DNA of 64,000 nucleotides from Fundidesulfovibrio magnetotacticus (GTDB lineage: Bacteria > Desulfobacterota > Desulfovibrionia > Desulfovibrionales > Desulfovibrionaceae): NCBI RefSeq assembly GCF_013019105.1, contig NZ_BLTE01000004.1:171351-235350 (forward strand), given 5' to 3'. Under the pieces are notes generated by a model, which worked only from the letters and a program-made list of their open reading frames with translations, made no database searches and had not been told where the DNA came from. Shown one piece after another: positions 10,217-18,788 of this stretch (positions are counted from its first letter, which is position 1; every line of letters begins with the position of its first letter). Made by a program: the position numbers and the translations under genes.

Positions 10217-12517
10217 CTAGGGAACCGTCGGGGTGGGCGGGATTGCCGTTTGTGCCGAGTTGATGAGCAGCCTGGTGAAGGCGATGCCAAGTTCCCGGCC
10301 GTCCTGAGGGGCGAAGGTCGCTTCCGGGTTGGCCGTATCATGGTTCCAGGCTTTCAGCTTGAAGCTGAGAGTGTTGATGCCTTTTACCGTGTGAAGCGTC
10401 GTTGCGGTTTCGGCAGCTGGCGCCAGCCAAGGGGTTACGCTGAGACTCTTGTGATCGGCAATTGGCGTGCCGTTGAAAAGTACAAGCACATCCTGTGCGT
10501 TGATGGGGTTTGAGAATGCGTACTCGATGTTGATGTCCCGTGGGCTTTCTTCGATGAGGCGAATTGTTGCTTCCGGTCCCATGGTCCAGCGGTAAGAGAC
10601 GCCGTCGGATGTCTCTATATCGCCGATGCCGGATTCGGAGGTTTCCAGGGTTGAAGAGACGAAGTGCTCGCTGTTTATGGTGTTGGCATAAATCCGGATG
10701 TTCTTGATGCCAAGGACCGTGTTGTCGATGTTCATGTACCCAGGGTGCGTAGATTTCCGTTCCATAAAAAAGCGGAGTGTGAGGATGTCCTGGCTGTGGT
10801 TGCGTATGAACGCAACAGCTCGACCTGAGTCGTCGAATTGAAGCTTGGCGTCGTAGAACGATGCGCCGTCAAAACTGTACTCGGCGCGAAGGATGTCCTT
10901 CTCGGGGTACTGGCAGGATGATTGAACTTGTACTTTGAAGAATACGTCGTCGGTTGTCTTTGGCATTGATACGCTGTAGTCGAAGTGTGACAAGGTGTCG
11001 TTTGCATGAGGTATGATTGTGAATCCGAATGTTAGTAATATGTTGATGTTGCGAATGTTTGTCGTTCTTTCGAGAAATGATAACGGTTCTGCTGTGAGCG
11101 TCAAGGACTTTGGGAACGATGTCATGGAGTCCTGAATGTGTTGCACAGGGATTGTGTAGATGTGGCCCCATGGGAAGGCATCATCGCTGGCGGAGGGGTA
11201 TTTCTTGAGGAATTCATTTTCGTTGGATGCAAGGTGCGAGAAGTCTCCAAAAGTAATGATGCGAAACTTGTCGATGTTATGGTGTGTTGTGAGAAATACG
11301 TTGCTGAAAAGAGTTTTGCCCGATCCCGAGGCGTACCATTGGGCAGCATCCAGCCAACTGCTGTCTGTGGGCACGGGGAGAATATTTTGGTCGGTCTCCA
11401 CGAGCGATTCGGCGACCTGTTTGTACGTTCCCGTGTGGCTGTCCATGGAGTAATACCTGTTGCCTGTTATTGTGGTGTAGATTATGGCAATGTATGCAAT
11501 GGCCAAGGTTGCCATGCAGAATCTGATGTGGCCTATAATGTTGTAAAGTCCATTTGCGATGATGATGATTGCAGGGGCCATGAGGAAGGTGAGGTGCCAC
11601 GCGTTGAAGTAGGAGCTGTAGCGGATGATTGCGAGCGGGATGGCTGGAACTGTGCAGTATAGGGCGAGAAGTGCCGTTCTCTTTCTTGCCTCTCCAGGGG
11701 TGAGAAATGCGCATGCCGCGAGCGGGATCAGAATCAATGAAATCCATGGAGTTGTCCACGGCAAGATATTCTCTGGAATTAGTTCGAAATACCGTACAAT
11801 GGTATCCAGTGGATTGCCGGGTGTGCCTGTGGAATATTTTCCAAGAAGAAAGAGTGCCGTTGGTATGTATGCCAGTGAAACGATCGCGGAGAACCATAGT
11901 CCGCGTTTGAAGCAGTTTGAATTGCGTTCAAGCAGGCAGGAAACAAGGACTATGCAGCATTGCGCTCCAATGATGAGCACGGTCAGGAATTGCAACGGGG
12001 CAAAGAGACAGTTTGTGATGAAAGTTAGGGCAATCCAACGACGTTTATGTTCGTCAATGAACCGGAACGTCCAGTAGATCGAGAATGTCGAGAGAAGAAT
12101 GATGAGCGAGTAGGGCCGAACTTCGCGTGATAGGAGGATATGGAGGCTGTTTATGGAGAGAATGCCTACCGATATGACTGCAACGCGATCGCCATAGAGT
12201 TTCCTGGCAAGGAAGAAGATGGCCGCGATGGAGAGTATGCCTGCCAAGGCAGAAGGAAGGCGCAGGACGAAATCGTTTGTTCCAAAAGACATCATGGCCT
12301 TGATAAACAAATGGTAATACGGCGGGTGCGTGTCGATGCCGGTCGTTGCGCGTTCTATGATGTAGCGAGCGTCATGTTTTGCTGCCAGCGGAACAACGAT
12401 TTCGTCGAGCCACATCGAAGGAACATCAAGAGCATGCAGGCGCATTGCAGCCGCGGCGAGGATCATGAATGCAAGAAGCACAATCGATTTAGCGCCGACT
12501 TTGTTGGGGTGGCTCAT
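10217..12517 (-). CDS. GT39/ArnT-type membrane glycosyltransferase with large C-terminal soluble part
   Basis: This 766-residue protein looks like a dolichyl-phosphate-mannose-type (GT39/PMT superfamily) transferase that moves a sugar from a polyprenyl-phosphate donor. The first luminal loop has the expected acidic motif (PSMWLDEIVV) and the DTHPPYYHL segment; about ten hydrophobic helices follow up to roughly residue 370. The remaining ~390 residues are predicted soluble and rich in beta-like sequence, probably an extracytoplasmic domain. The acceptor is unknown. The gene is clearly richer in A and T than all its neighbours (for example 10900-12300), suggesting recent acquisition. No other cell-envelope glycan genes flank it. 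Confidence 0.82.
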   Translation of the reverse strand: MSHPNKVGAKSIVLLAFMILAAAAMRLHALDVPSMWLDEIVVPLAAKHDARYIIERATTGIDTHPPYYHLFIKAMMSFGTNDFVLRLPSALAGILSIAAIFFLARKLYGDRVAVISVGILSINSLHILLSREVRPYSLIILLSTFSIYWTFRFIDEHKRRWIALTFITNCLFAPLQFLTVLIIGAQCCIVLVSCLLERNSNCFKRGLWFSAIVSLAYIPTALFLLGKYSTGTPGNPLDTIVRYFELIPENILPWTTPWISLILIPLAACAFLTPGEARKRTALLALYCTVPAIPLAIIRYSSYFNAWHLTFLMAPAIIIIANGLYNIIGHIRFCMATLAIAYIAIIYTTITGNRYYSMDSHTGTYKQVAESLVETDQNILPVPTDSSWLDAAQWYASGSGKTLFSNVFLTTHHNIDKFRIITFGDFSHLASNENEFLKKYPSASDDAFPWGHIYTIPVQHIQDSMTSFPKSLTLTAEPLSFLERTTNIRNINILLTFGFTIIPHANDTLSHFDYSVSMPKTTDDVFFKVQVQSSCQYPEKDILRAEYSFDGASFYDAKLQFDDSGRAVAFIRNHSQDILTLRFFMERKSTHPGYMNIDNTVLGIKNIRIYANTINSEHFVSSTLETSESGIGDIETSDGVSYRWTMGPEATIRLIEESPRDINIEYAFSNPINAQDVLVLFNGTPIADHKSLSVTPWLAPAAETATTLHTVKGINTLSFKLKAWNHDTANPEATFAPQDGRELGIAFTRLLINSAQTAIPPTPTVP

Positions 12518-12556
12518 GTAAAGCGTGTTCCGTAAGGATGGAGTTTGAAGAGAGCT

Positions 12557-13894
12557 TCAGGAGAGCATGTAGCGCAGGGCGTAGCCGAAGGAGGGATAGG
12601 CCCACGCGATGTCCATGATCTCGCTCTGCCGCAGCCCCAGGCGCATGACGAGCATGGCCTGGTTGGCCACTTCGGCGGCGGCCTCGCCCAGGTAGGCGAT
12701 TCCCAGGAGGCGTCCGCCGTCGGGTTCCAGCAGGAGCTTGTAGCCGGAGCGGCGGATGCCCAGGCGGGTGAGTTCGGGCCATGTGAGGTCCCGGGCCTGC
12801 CTCACCTCGAAGGGGACGCCCGCCGCGCGGGCCTGGGCCTCGGTGAGCCCCACGGCGGCCAGGGGCGGGTGGGTGAAGACGCAGCTGGGCACGAGGGAGT
12901 GGTCGGGCCGGACGTGGTCGCCCTCCAGGATGTTGGCGGCCACGGCCTTGGCCTCCATGACGGCCGTGGGGGTGAGCTGGGCGATGCCCGCGGCGTCCCC
13001 GGCGGCGTAGACCTTGGGGTTGGTGGTCTTGAGGAAGGGGTCCAGGACGAGGCGGCCGTTGCGGGACTCGATGCCTGCGGCGTCGAGGTCCAGCCCGTCC
13101 AGGTCCGGCACGCGCCCCGAGCCGTTGACCACCAGGTCCGCTTCGAGCGTCGCGCCGTTCTCCAGGCGCACGGCCAGTCCCGAGGCGGTCCGTTCGACGC
13201 GGCGCGGCGGCGCGCCGGTGAGGATCTCCACGCCCAGTTCCCGGGAGGCTTCCAGGAGGGCTTCCACCATCTCGGGCTCGAAGCGGCGCAGGAGCCGGTC
13301 GCCCCGGGCGGCAACGGTGACCCTGGCCCCTGCGATGGCCGCGATCTGGGCGAACTCCAAGGCGATGTACCCGCCGCCCAGGAAGAGGATGCGCCCGGGC
13401 AGCTCCTTGAGGTTCAGGAAGTCGTCGCTGGTGGCCAGGAGCTCCGCGCCGGGGATGTCCAGGGCGTGGGGCCGCGAGCCGGTGGCCAGCAGGATGTGCC
13501 CTGCGCTCAGCTCCTGGCCGTCCACCAGCAGGGTTTCCGTTCCGGTGAAGCGGGCGCGGCCGTGGTAGAGGTCGATGCCGGCCATTTCCAGCGAGGCTTC
13601 GGCGCGGGGGGGCACGGAGTCCACATAGGACTGCTTGAGCGCCGCCAGCTCCGGCCAGCTGACGGAGAGCTGGCCGCGCACCCCGTTGCGGCGGCCCATC
13701 TCGCGGGCGCGGGCAACGGCGTGGGCGGTCTCGGCGAGCACCTTCTTGGGCTCGCAGCCGCGCAGGGCGCAGGTGCCGCCGAAGTCCCCGCCTTCGGCCA
13801 GGGCCACGGAGCGTCCGGCTTTGACCAGGATGCGGGCGGCGGTGGCCCCGGCCGCGCCGGAGCCGATGACGAGCACGTCGTAGGATGGGGACAT
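12557..13894 (-). CDS. Pyridine nucleotide-disulfide oxidoreductase, glutathione reductase-like, lacking the C-terminal His-Glu pair
   Basis: This 445-residue flavoprotein of the class I disulfide oxidoreductase family has an N-terminal FAD site (DVLVIGSGAAGATAA), a redox-active pair in GGTCALRGCEPKK near residue 40, an NAD(P) site (ILFLGGGYIALEFA) near 170, and the second FAD contact (VYAAGDAAG) near 300. In dihydrolipoamide dehydrogenase and glutathione reductase the C-terminus carries a catalytic HPTxxE motif from the partner subunit; here the equivalent segment reads AWAYPSFGYALRYM, so both His and Glu are replaced by Tyr. The substrate is therefore uncertain. A dihydrolipoamide or glutathione role is unlikely to be standard; a quinone, metal or other disulfide reductase is possible. 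Confidence 0.85.
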   Translation of the reverse strand: MSPSYDVLVIGSGAAGATAARILVKAGRSVALAEGGDFGGTCALRGCEPKKVLAETAHAVARAREMGRRNGVRGQLSVSWPELAALKQSYVDSVPPRAEASLEMAGIDLYHGRARFTGTETLLVDGQELSAGHILLATGSRPHALDIPGAELLATSDDFLNLKELPGRILFLGGGYIALEFAQIAAIAGARVTVAARGDRLLRRFEPEMVEALLEASRELGVEILTGAPPRRVERTASGLAVRLENGATLEADLVVNGSGRVPDLDGLDLDAAGIESRNGRLVLDPFLKTTNPKVYAAGDAAGIAQLTPTAVMEAKAVAANILEGDHVRPDHSLVPSCVFTHPPLAAVGLTEAQARAAGVPFEVRQARDLTWPELTRLGIRRSGYKLLLEPDGGRLLGIAYLGEAAAEVANQAMLVMRLGLRQSEIMDIAWAYPSFGYALRYMLS

Positions 13895-14022
13895 GGTTCC
13901 TCCCGTGGGGCCGTTTCGCTGTCCGGTCTACGCCAGGAAGGAGTGCCGGACAAGGGCGTCGCGAGGCTTGCCCTGAGGGGCGTGTCGAGGTATTGGTCTG
14001 AAACGGTCTGTAAATCTTCTGT

Positions 14023-14844
14023 ATGGTGATGCCAATGAGCGGTGGGACGGCGAAATCCGTCAAGGAGGACATCTCCAGGGCGGTCGGTTACGCGAGGCGA
14101 TTCATGGCTATCAAGGCGTTGAACTCCGCGAGCAGCGCCTTCGAGGCCTATTCAACAAGCACCAGCATCATGGGCCGGGCCAAGTTCGAGTTGGAGGTGC
14201 TGCTCCTGGACATGCTGCGCGAACTGGAGCTGGTGCCCGACATCAAGGCCCAGCTGCGCGGTGGGCTCAAGTTCCGGAAGGGCGACGAGCAGCTCTTCGC
14301 CAAGGCCCTGGCGGCCCTGGCCCAGCACCTGGAGCATATGGATAAGAGCGCCAAGGATGCGGCCCTCCAGGACAAGCTTTCGCGCATCGAGCAGGCCTTC
14401 GACAAGGCCCGCGAGGCCCTGCGGGAGAAGAACCTGCCCACGGCGCGGCGCGTGCTCAACACCGTGTGCGAACGCTACCCCGACGAGAAGGGCATCTTCA
14501 CCCGCGCGGCCAAGATGCTGGCCGAGGCGGGGCTGCAGTCCGACGTGATCCCCTTCGCGGAAAAGGCCATGGAGATCGACCTCAAGGACGCCCAGGCCTA
14601 TGGCCTGGCCGTGGAGGCCTGCCGCCAGATCGGCGAGCTGCCCAAGGCCGAGACCATCCTGCGCGAGGCCCTGAAGGCCTTCGGCGCGCATCCGAAAACC
14701 TACGTTTCCCTGGCCAAGGTGCTCTACCAGATGGGTCGCTGGGACCAGGCCTACGACGCCGCCCGCTCCGCCCAGGACCGCGACCCAAACCTCGCGGAGG
14801 CCCGCGAGATCGTGGAACTCACCGAGAAACGGGTGATGGGCTAG
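14023..14844 (+). CDS. TPR-repeat protein, function unknown
   Basis: This protein of about 273 residues has an N-terminal helical part (to about residue 120, rich in Lys and Glu) and then TPR-like helix pairs, seen in LPTARRVLNTVCERYPDEKG, AFGAHPKTYVSLAKVLYQMG and WDQAYDAARSAQDRDPNLAEA. TPR proteins act as protein-protein scaffolds, here probably cytoplasmic since no signal or membrane segment is visible. Three ATGs lie close together (14023, 14029-frame GTG excluded, 14035); none has a good ribosome-binding site, so the start is uncertain by four residues. It stands alone between divergent and convergent neighbours, and context gives no partner. Confidence 0.75.
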   Translation: MVMPMSGGTAKSVKEDISRAVGYARRFMAIKALNSASSAFEAYSTSTSIMGRAKFELEVLLLDMLRELELVPDIKAQLRGGLKFRKGDEQLFAKALAALAQHLEHMDKSAKDAALQDKLSRIEQAFDKAREALREKNLPTARRVLNTVCERYPDEKGIFTRAAKMLAEAGLQSDVIPFAEKAMEIDLKDAQAYGLAVEACRQIGELPKAETILREALKAFGAHPKTYVSLAKVLYQMGRWDQAYDAARSAQDRDPNLAEAREIVELTEKRVMG

Positions 14845-14904
14845 CGGCGCCTCGCGCCCAGGCGTTGCCCGCGTCGTGCGCATCCGCCCGGGCAGCGGGT
14901 TGAG

Positions 14905-15690
14905 CTAGCGCACCAGCCTTTTGCGCATGCCCCGCACCGCCAGGGGGTAGAACACCGCCGCCACGCCCGCCAGGTAGAGGGCGCTCCAGAGCACGCCCGG
15001 GCCGGTCATGCCCAGGCTGGCGGCGCGGCAGGCGCGCGTCAGGTGGTAGAGCGGCAGGAACTCCGCCAGCCCCGAGGCCCAGGCGGGCAGCCCGTCCACC
15101 GGGAAGAACGCCCCCGAGAAGAGGAACATGGGCGTCACGAAGAGGAAGATGGGCAGGTTGAACATCTCGATGGTGGGCGTGAGCGCGGTGATCCACATGG
15201 CCACGCAGGCGAAGGCCAGCCCGCCCAGCGCCGAGAGCGGCACGAGCAGAAGCCCCTGTGGCAGGTCGATGAGCCCGAAGGCCGCGATCACCGGGCCCAT
15301 CACCAGGGTCCCGGCCACGGCCTTGGTGGCCCCCCAGAGAATCTCCGCCGTGATCACGTCCTCCAGGGAGAGCGGCGTGGCCAGCATGGCGTCGAACGTC
15401 TTCTGATAGTACATGCGCACGAACGAGGCGTAGGTGTTCTCGTAGAAGGATTGCCACATCACCGAGGCCGCCACCAGGCCCGGGGCCACGTAGGCCGTGT
15501 AGCCCACCTCCACGCCGTTCACGCGCACCGCGCCCACCATGGACCCCAGCCCGGCCCCGAAGGCCAGGATGTACAGGGCGGGCTCGGCCAGGGGGGGGAT
15601 GAAGTTCACCTGCCAGGTGCGCAGGTACACCAACAGGTTGCGCCGCCAGACGCGCCACAGACGCCAGGAAAGATTCTCGAAGGGGCTCAT
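14905..15690 (-). CDS. ABC-2 type transporter permease (NodJ/DrrB-like)
   Basis: This 261-residue inner-membrane protein has six hydrophobic segments in the arrangement of ABC-2 exporters and the conserved segment LPIFLFVTPMFLFSGAFFPV before the last helices. It begins with a cytoplasmic stretch (NLSWRLWRVWRRNLLVYLR) typical of NodJ-like permeases. Its start overlaps the stop of the upstream ATPase gene by 4 bp, so the two are translationally coupled and form one exporter. The substrate cannot be deduced; a lipid, polysaccharide or drug is possible. The downstream neighbour (TPR gene) is convergent. Confidence 0.9.
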   Translation of the reverse strand: MSPFENLSWRLWRVWRRNLLVYLRTWQVNFIPPLAEPALYILAFGAGLGSMVGAVRVNGVEVGYTAYVAPGLVAASVMWQSFYENTYASFVRMYYQKTFDAMLATPLSLEDVITAEILWGATKAVAGTLVMGPVIAAFGLIDLPQGLLLVPLSALGGLAFACVAMWITALTPTIEMFNLPIFLFVTPMFLFSGAFFPVDGLPAWASGLAEFLPLYHLTRACRAASLGMTGPGVLWSALYLAGVAAVFYPLAVRGMRKRLVR

Positions 15691-16595
15691 TCGCGCAGGT
15701 CCCTCCCGGTGAGGCGCAGGAACACGTCTTCCAGCGAAGAGGGCCGGGCCAGGGACTGCCCCGGGGGCAGGGCGCGGCGCAGAGTCTCCAGCTCCTCGAA
15801 GCCGTCGGCGAACACCAGCAGCCTGCGGCCGAAGTCTTCCACATCGAAGCCCGAGGCCTCCACCATGGCCCGGGCGCGTTCCTCGGGGTCCACCAGTTCC
15901 AGCACGGCCCGCCCGGCGTGGGAGGCCACGATGTCCGCCGGAGCGCCGCCGGTGAGGGCCTTGCCGTGGTCCATGATGAGCAGGTCGTCGCAGAGCGTGG
16001 CGGCTTCTTCCAGGTAGTGCGTGGTCAGAAGGATGGTCAGGCCCTTTTCGCGCAGGTCGCGCAGGCGGTCCCAGAGCAGGTGGCGCGACTGGGGGTCGAG
16101 CCCGGTGGTGGGCTCGTCCAGGATCAGCAGTTCGGGCTCGTTCACCAGGGAGCGCGCCAGCATGAGGCGGCGGGCCATGCCTCCGGAGAGGTCGCGCACG
16201 TCGGCGTCGGCCTTGGCCTCCAGGGCGAAGAAGGCGAGCAGCTCGTCGGCGCGGCGCTTGGCCTCGCGGCCGGGCACGGCGAAGTAGCCTGCGAACACCA
16301 GCAGGTTCTGGCGCACGGTGAGGTCCGGGTCCAGGGCGTTGTCCTGCTGGCAGACGCCCAGGCGGGCGCGGACGGCGCGCCAGTGCCGGGCCACGTCCTG
16401 GCCGAAGACTCGCAGCTCGCCACCGGTGCGGGGCGAGAAGCCGTAGATCATGCGGATGGTGGAGGTCTTGCCCGCGCCGTTGGGGCCTAGCAGGCCGAAG
16501 ATGCGGCCTTTTTCCACGCGCAGGTCCAGGCCGTCCACGGCCTTGAACCCGGCGAAGTGTTTGCGCAGGCCCACGGCCTCGACGACAGCGTTCAT
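15687..16595 (-). CDS. ABC transporter ATPase (NodI/CcmA-like)
   Basis: This 302-residue ATPase pairs with the permease encoded next to it. It shows Walker A GPNGAGKTS near residue 38, the Q-loop (VCQQDNALDPDLTVRQNLL), the signature LSGGMARRL, Walker B LLILDEPTTGLD and the H-loop TTHYLEEA. The C-terminal ~70 residues form the extension found in NodI-type exporters. It overlaps the permease gene by 4 bp, and a lipoprotein gene lies 52 bp upstream on the same strand, so a three-gene operon is likely. Confidence 0.93.
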   Translation of the reverse strand: MNAVVEAVGLRKHFAGFKAVDGLDLRVEKGRIFGLLGPNGAGKTSTIRMIYGFSPRTGGELRVFGQDVARHWRAVRARLGVCQQDNALDPDLTVRQNLLVFAGYFAVPGREAKRRADELLAFFALEAKADADVRDLSGGMARRLMLARSLVNEPELLILDEPTTGLDPQSRHLLWDRLRDLREKGLTILLTTHYLEEAATLCDDLLIMDHGKALTGGAPADIVASHAGRAVLELVDPEERARAMVEASGFDVEDFGRRLLVFADGFEELETLRRALPPGQSLARPSSLEDVFLRLTGRDLRE

Positions 16596-16647
16596 GAAGG
16601 GGCTTCTACAGGATCAAGGGGCGTCGCGCCAGACCCCGGCGGCCCGC

Positions 16648-17214
16648 TCAGGGGGCGGGCGACACGTCGAACTCGCCGGTGACGGGGGTGCGCCGCACCA
16701 CCAGGTCCCACTCGCCGTTGCTCCCCATGCGCGGGGCCGCCGCGGCCAGGAGGGCGCGGAACACGGCCTCGCGCTGGTCCACATGGGCGTGGGCCGAGGC
16801 GGTGACGCGCCAGAGCTGGCGTGCGGGGCGTCCGGCGCGTTCGGCCAGGGCGTCCATGGCGCGCAGGTCCAGCACGAAGAGATGCTCCAGGGCCGCGCCC
16901 TGGTGGGGCGTTTCCTCGGCCACCAGCCCGAAGCGCAGGGAGACGATCACGTCGCACTGCTCGGGCGAGGCGGCGCGGGTGAGGCCGTGGGCCTCCAGGG
17001 CCTTGGCCAGGGCCACGCGCTGGCGGTGGTTCTCGTGGGCGGCGGGGTCGGCGTCGACGTGGCCGTGGCGCAGGAAGAAGTGGGCCGGTTCCAGCGCATC
17101 GGGGCCTGCCGAGGCTTCCACCCGGGCGCGGGTGGCCGGGGCGGCGCAGGCGGCCAGCAGGGGCAGGACGGCCAGCAGGGCCAGGGCGCGCAGACGGGGA
17201 GCGGCGACGATCAT
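16648..17214 (-). CDS. DUF4136-type lipoprotein
   Basis: This 188-residue protein has a lipoprotein signal peptide with lipobox LLAAC at about residues 18-22, followed by an acidic, beta-rich domain. The pattern of a segment expecting ADPAAHENHRQRVALAKALEAHGL followed by QCDVIVSLRFGLV resembles DUF4136 lipoproteins, which sit in the outer membrane and have no known activity. A run of His and Asp residues near position 50 is unusual but I can assign no role. It is the first gene of a probable operon with the ABC exporter downstream. Confidence 0.7.
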   Translation of the reverse strand: MIVAAPRLRALALLAVLPLLAACAAPATRARVEASAGPDALEPAHFFLRHGHVDADPAAHENHRQRVALAKALEAHGLTRAASPEQCDVIVSLRFGLVAEETPHQGAALEHLFVLDLRAMDALAERAGRPARQLWRVTASAHAHVDQREAVFRALLAAAAPRMGSNGEWDLVVRRTPVTGEFDVSPAP

Positions 17215-17276
17215 CTTCTTCTAAAACCAGAGGGCGGCGGGCGCGTCAAGGCCCGGGCGCGAGGCGATGCGGATTG

Positions 17277-17305
17277 TTGTCAGTGGGGGCGCAACATGGT
17301 ATAAA
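17277..17305 (+). promoter_or_regulatory. Sigma70-type promoter upstream of cheD
   Basis: TTGTCA at 17277-17282 and TATAAA at 17300-17305 are separated by exactly 17 bp, close to the sigma70 consensus. It lies about 80 bp upstream of the cheD start, so transcription would begin near 17312. Confidence 0.6.
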
Positions 17306-17318
17306 TCTTATAGAGAGT

Positions 17319-17335
17319 CATACTTTTACGGTATG
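17319..17335. promoter_or_regulatory. CATAC-N7-GTATG dyad (putative operator) at the cheD promoter
   Basis: A perfect 5-bp dyad with a 7-bp spacer lies just downstream of the predicted cheD transcription start, a typical repressor position. The same CATAC-N7-GTATG arrangement occurs at 60498-60514. Confidence 0.4.
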
Positions 17336-17387
17336 GTTTGAAGATGTCTTCGGCTTGTTAAGCGGAGCATAGGGCGGGGAGCATCCA

Positions 17388-17957
17388 TTGCTGAAAGACA
17401 TCCTCACGGAGAATCCCGGAGTCGCCTTGCAGTATCTGAAGGTGTCCGAGGGCGGCGTCTACCTGAAGCCGACGCTGGTGCAGACTGTGCTGGGCTCGTG
17501 CCTCGGGGCGGCCTTCCATCTGCCCGGCAAGGGGATCGGGGCCTTCTTCCACGCCTTCCTGCCGCGCCGGGACGATTACGGCTACCAGGATAAAGGCCCC
17601 GTCTACAAGTTCGTGGACACGGCCATCGAGCACGTGATCGGTGAATTCATGCGCATGGGCGTGAACCCCAGGGCGTTGCGGGTGACGCTGCTTGGCGGCT
17701 CCAACGGGCTCGTTGACGAGCGGGGCGGCGTGGGGCTCAAGAACGTGGAGGCCGCCTACGAGGCCCTGTCCCGCCATCGCATGACCCCCTACCAGGTGGA
17801 CACGGGCGGCGGGAAGGGGCGTCGCGTGTTCTTCCTCACGTCCACGGGCGAGGTGGAAGTGGGTCTGTTGTCGGGGGCCGGGAGATTGGGCGGGCCGGTG
17901 CTCAAGCCGAAGGCGGCCGCGTTGTGGGCAGCGGCGAGGGCTTCAACCGGCAGATGA
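17388..17957 (+). CDS. cheD: Chemoreceptor glutamine deamidase CheD
   Basis: CheD deamidates glutamines in chemoreceptors and can bind CheC in the chemotaxis pathway. This 189-residue protein has the conserved active-site segments: the nucleophile Cys in TVLGSCLGAAFH and the His in GAFFHAFLP, followed by the YKFVDTAIEHVIGEFMRMGV helix and RVTLLGGSN. The start codon is TTG at 17388 with GGGGAG placed 7 bases upstream. No other che gene is adjacent; a solitary cheD away from the main che cluster is not rare. Its 3' end overlaps the 3' end of the next, convergent gene by 15 bp. A promoter-like sequence and a dyad lie upstream. Confidence 0.9.
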   Translation: MLKDILTENPGVALQYLKVSEGGVYLKPTLVQTVLGSCLGAAFHLPGKGIGAFFHAFLPRRDDYGYQDKGPVYKFVDTAIEHVIGEFMRMGVNPRALRVTLLGGSNGLVDERGGVGLKNVEAAYEALSRHRMTPYQVDTGGGKGRRVFFLTSTGEVEVGLLSGAGRLGGPVLKPKAAALWAAARASTGR

Positions 17958-18347
17958 GGCGTCGGTGGCCCTGGCGTCTTCCAGAACACCCTGGGCGAAG
18001 CTCTTGCGGTTGGCGTAGGTCATGGCGTCCACGAAGCGGGCGGCGGCCTCCAGGTCGGGCGTGGCGTGCACGTGGACCTGGCGTCCGGAGAGGTGCTCGT
18101 TGTTCACGTAGTTGAGCACGTAGTAAATCAGATAGCGCGAACTGGTGCGGAAGATGGCGATGGTCAGCAGGTGGGTCTTGTTCTGGGCCTCGGGTTCCAG
18201 GCAGTCGCCCTCGGCGTGGTAGAAGCCCAGGAGACGGCCCTTGAAGGTCATGGTCTGGTCGCCCCGGGCCAGACGGTAGGTGCGCGCCTTGCCCAGTTGG
18301 GTGGAATTGATGTCTTTTTCGCGAAGCGTGCGCAGGAAAGGGAACAT
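17943..18347 (-). CDS. Conserved-looking hypothetical protein, 134 residues
   Basis: I do not recognise this protein. It starts with MFPFLRTLREKDI behind a GGAG sequence 5 bases upstream of ATG and reads as a globular alpha/beta protein, with KARTYRLARGDQTMTFKGRLLGF and a segment TSSRYLIYYVLNYVNNEH that is aromatic-rich. There is no signal peptide or membrane helix. The good ribosome-binding site and balanced composition make it a likely real gene. It overlaps cheD tail to tail by 15 bp. It may be a single-gene unit. Confidence 0.65.
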   Translation of the reverse strand: MFPFLRTLREKDINSTQLGKARTYRLARGDQTMTFKGRLLGFYHAEGDCLEPEAQNKTHLLTIAIFRTSSRYLIYYVLNYVNNEHLSGRQVHVHATPDLEAAARFVDAMTYANRKSFAQGVLEDARATDASSAG

Positions 18348-18488
18348 GGAGACTCCGGGCCGGGCGTTGCGACGCCGCGTCTCTCCCTATAACGCGCAAG
18401 AGACCGTGGCGCAAGTCCGCCCGGCCGGGAGCGCGGAAATGCGGTCCGGGGCGCTTGCATGGCAGACCCGCCCGGGGCATAATGGGGC

Positions 18489-18779
18489 ATGGCCCATTTC
18501 CCGGACTCCGCCATCCGGCCCGCGTCGGCCGTCCCCCGTTCCCCGGGCCTTGCGGACCAGCCCTCGGACCGCCCCCCAGGACGTTTGCCGGGCCACCCCG
18601 TGGAACGCCCAGCGACGGAGCCTTCCCTTGATGCGCTGGTGGCCGGGAGCGCCGCGCAGGGCCGCGCGGCGGCCCGCCAGGCGGCTCTGCAGTCCCTGCC
18701 CTCCCAGCCCGGCGGTTCGCGCGCGGGGCTGCCCGACGAGCTTTCCGGGCGCGGGCGCATCATCAATCTGGTGACCTGA
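18489..18779 (+). CDS. Small hypothetical protein upstream of efflux adaptor
   Basis: This 96-residue frame is rich in Pro, Ala, Gly and Arg and shows no domain. In its favour, a GGGG lies just before the ATG, it ends only 9 bp before the adaptor gene, and that adaptor gene lacks its own ribosome-binding site, so translation of this frame could couple to it. Against it is the low-complexity composition, which can arise from non-coding GC-rich DNA. The C-terminal half (QAALQSLPSQPGG to GRGRIINLVT) is the most protein-like part. Confidence 0.4.
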   Translation: MAHFPDSAIRPASAVPRSPGLADQPSDRPPGRLPGHPVERPATEPSLDALVAGSAAQGRAAARQAALQSLPSQPGGSRAGLPDELSGRGRIINLVT

Positions 18780-18788
18780 CCCTCCACC

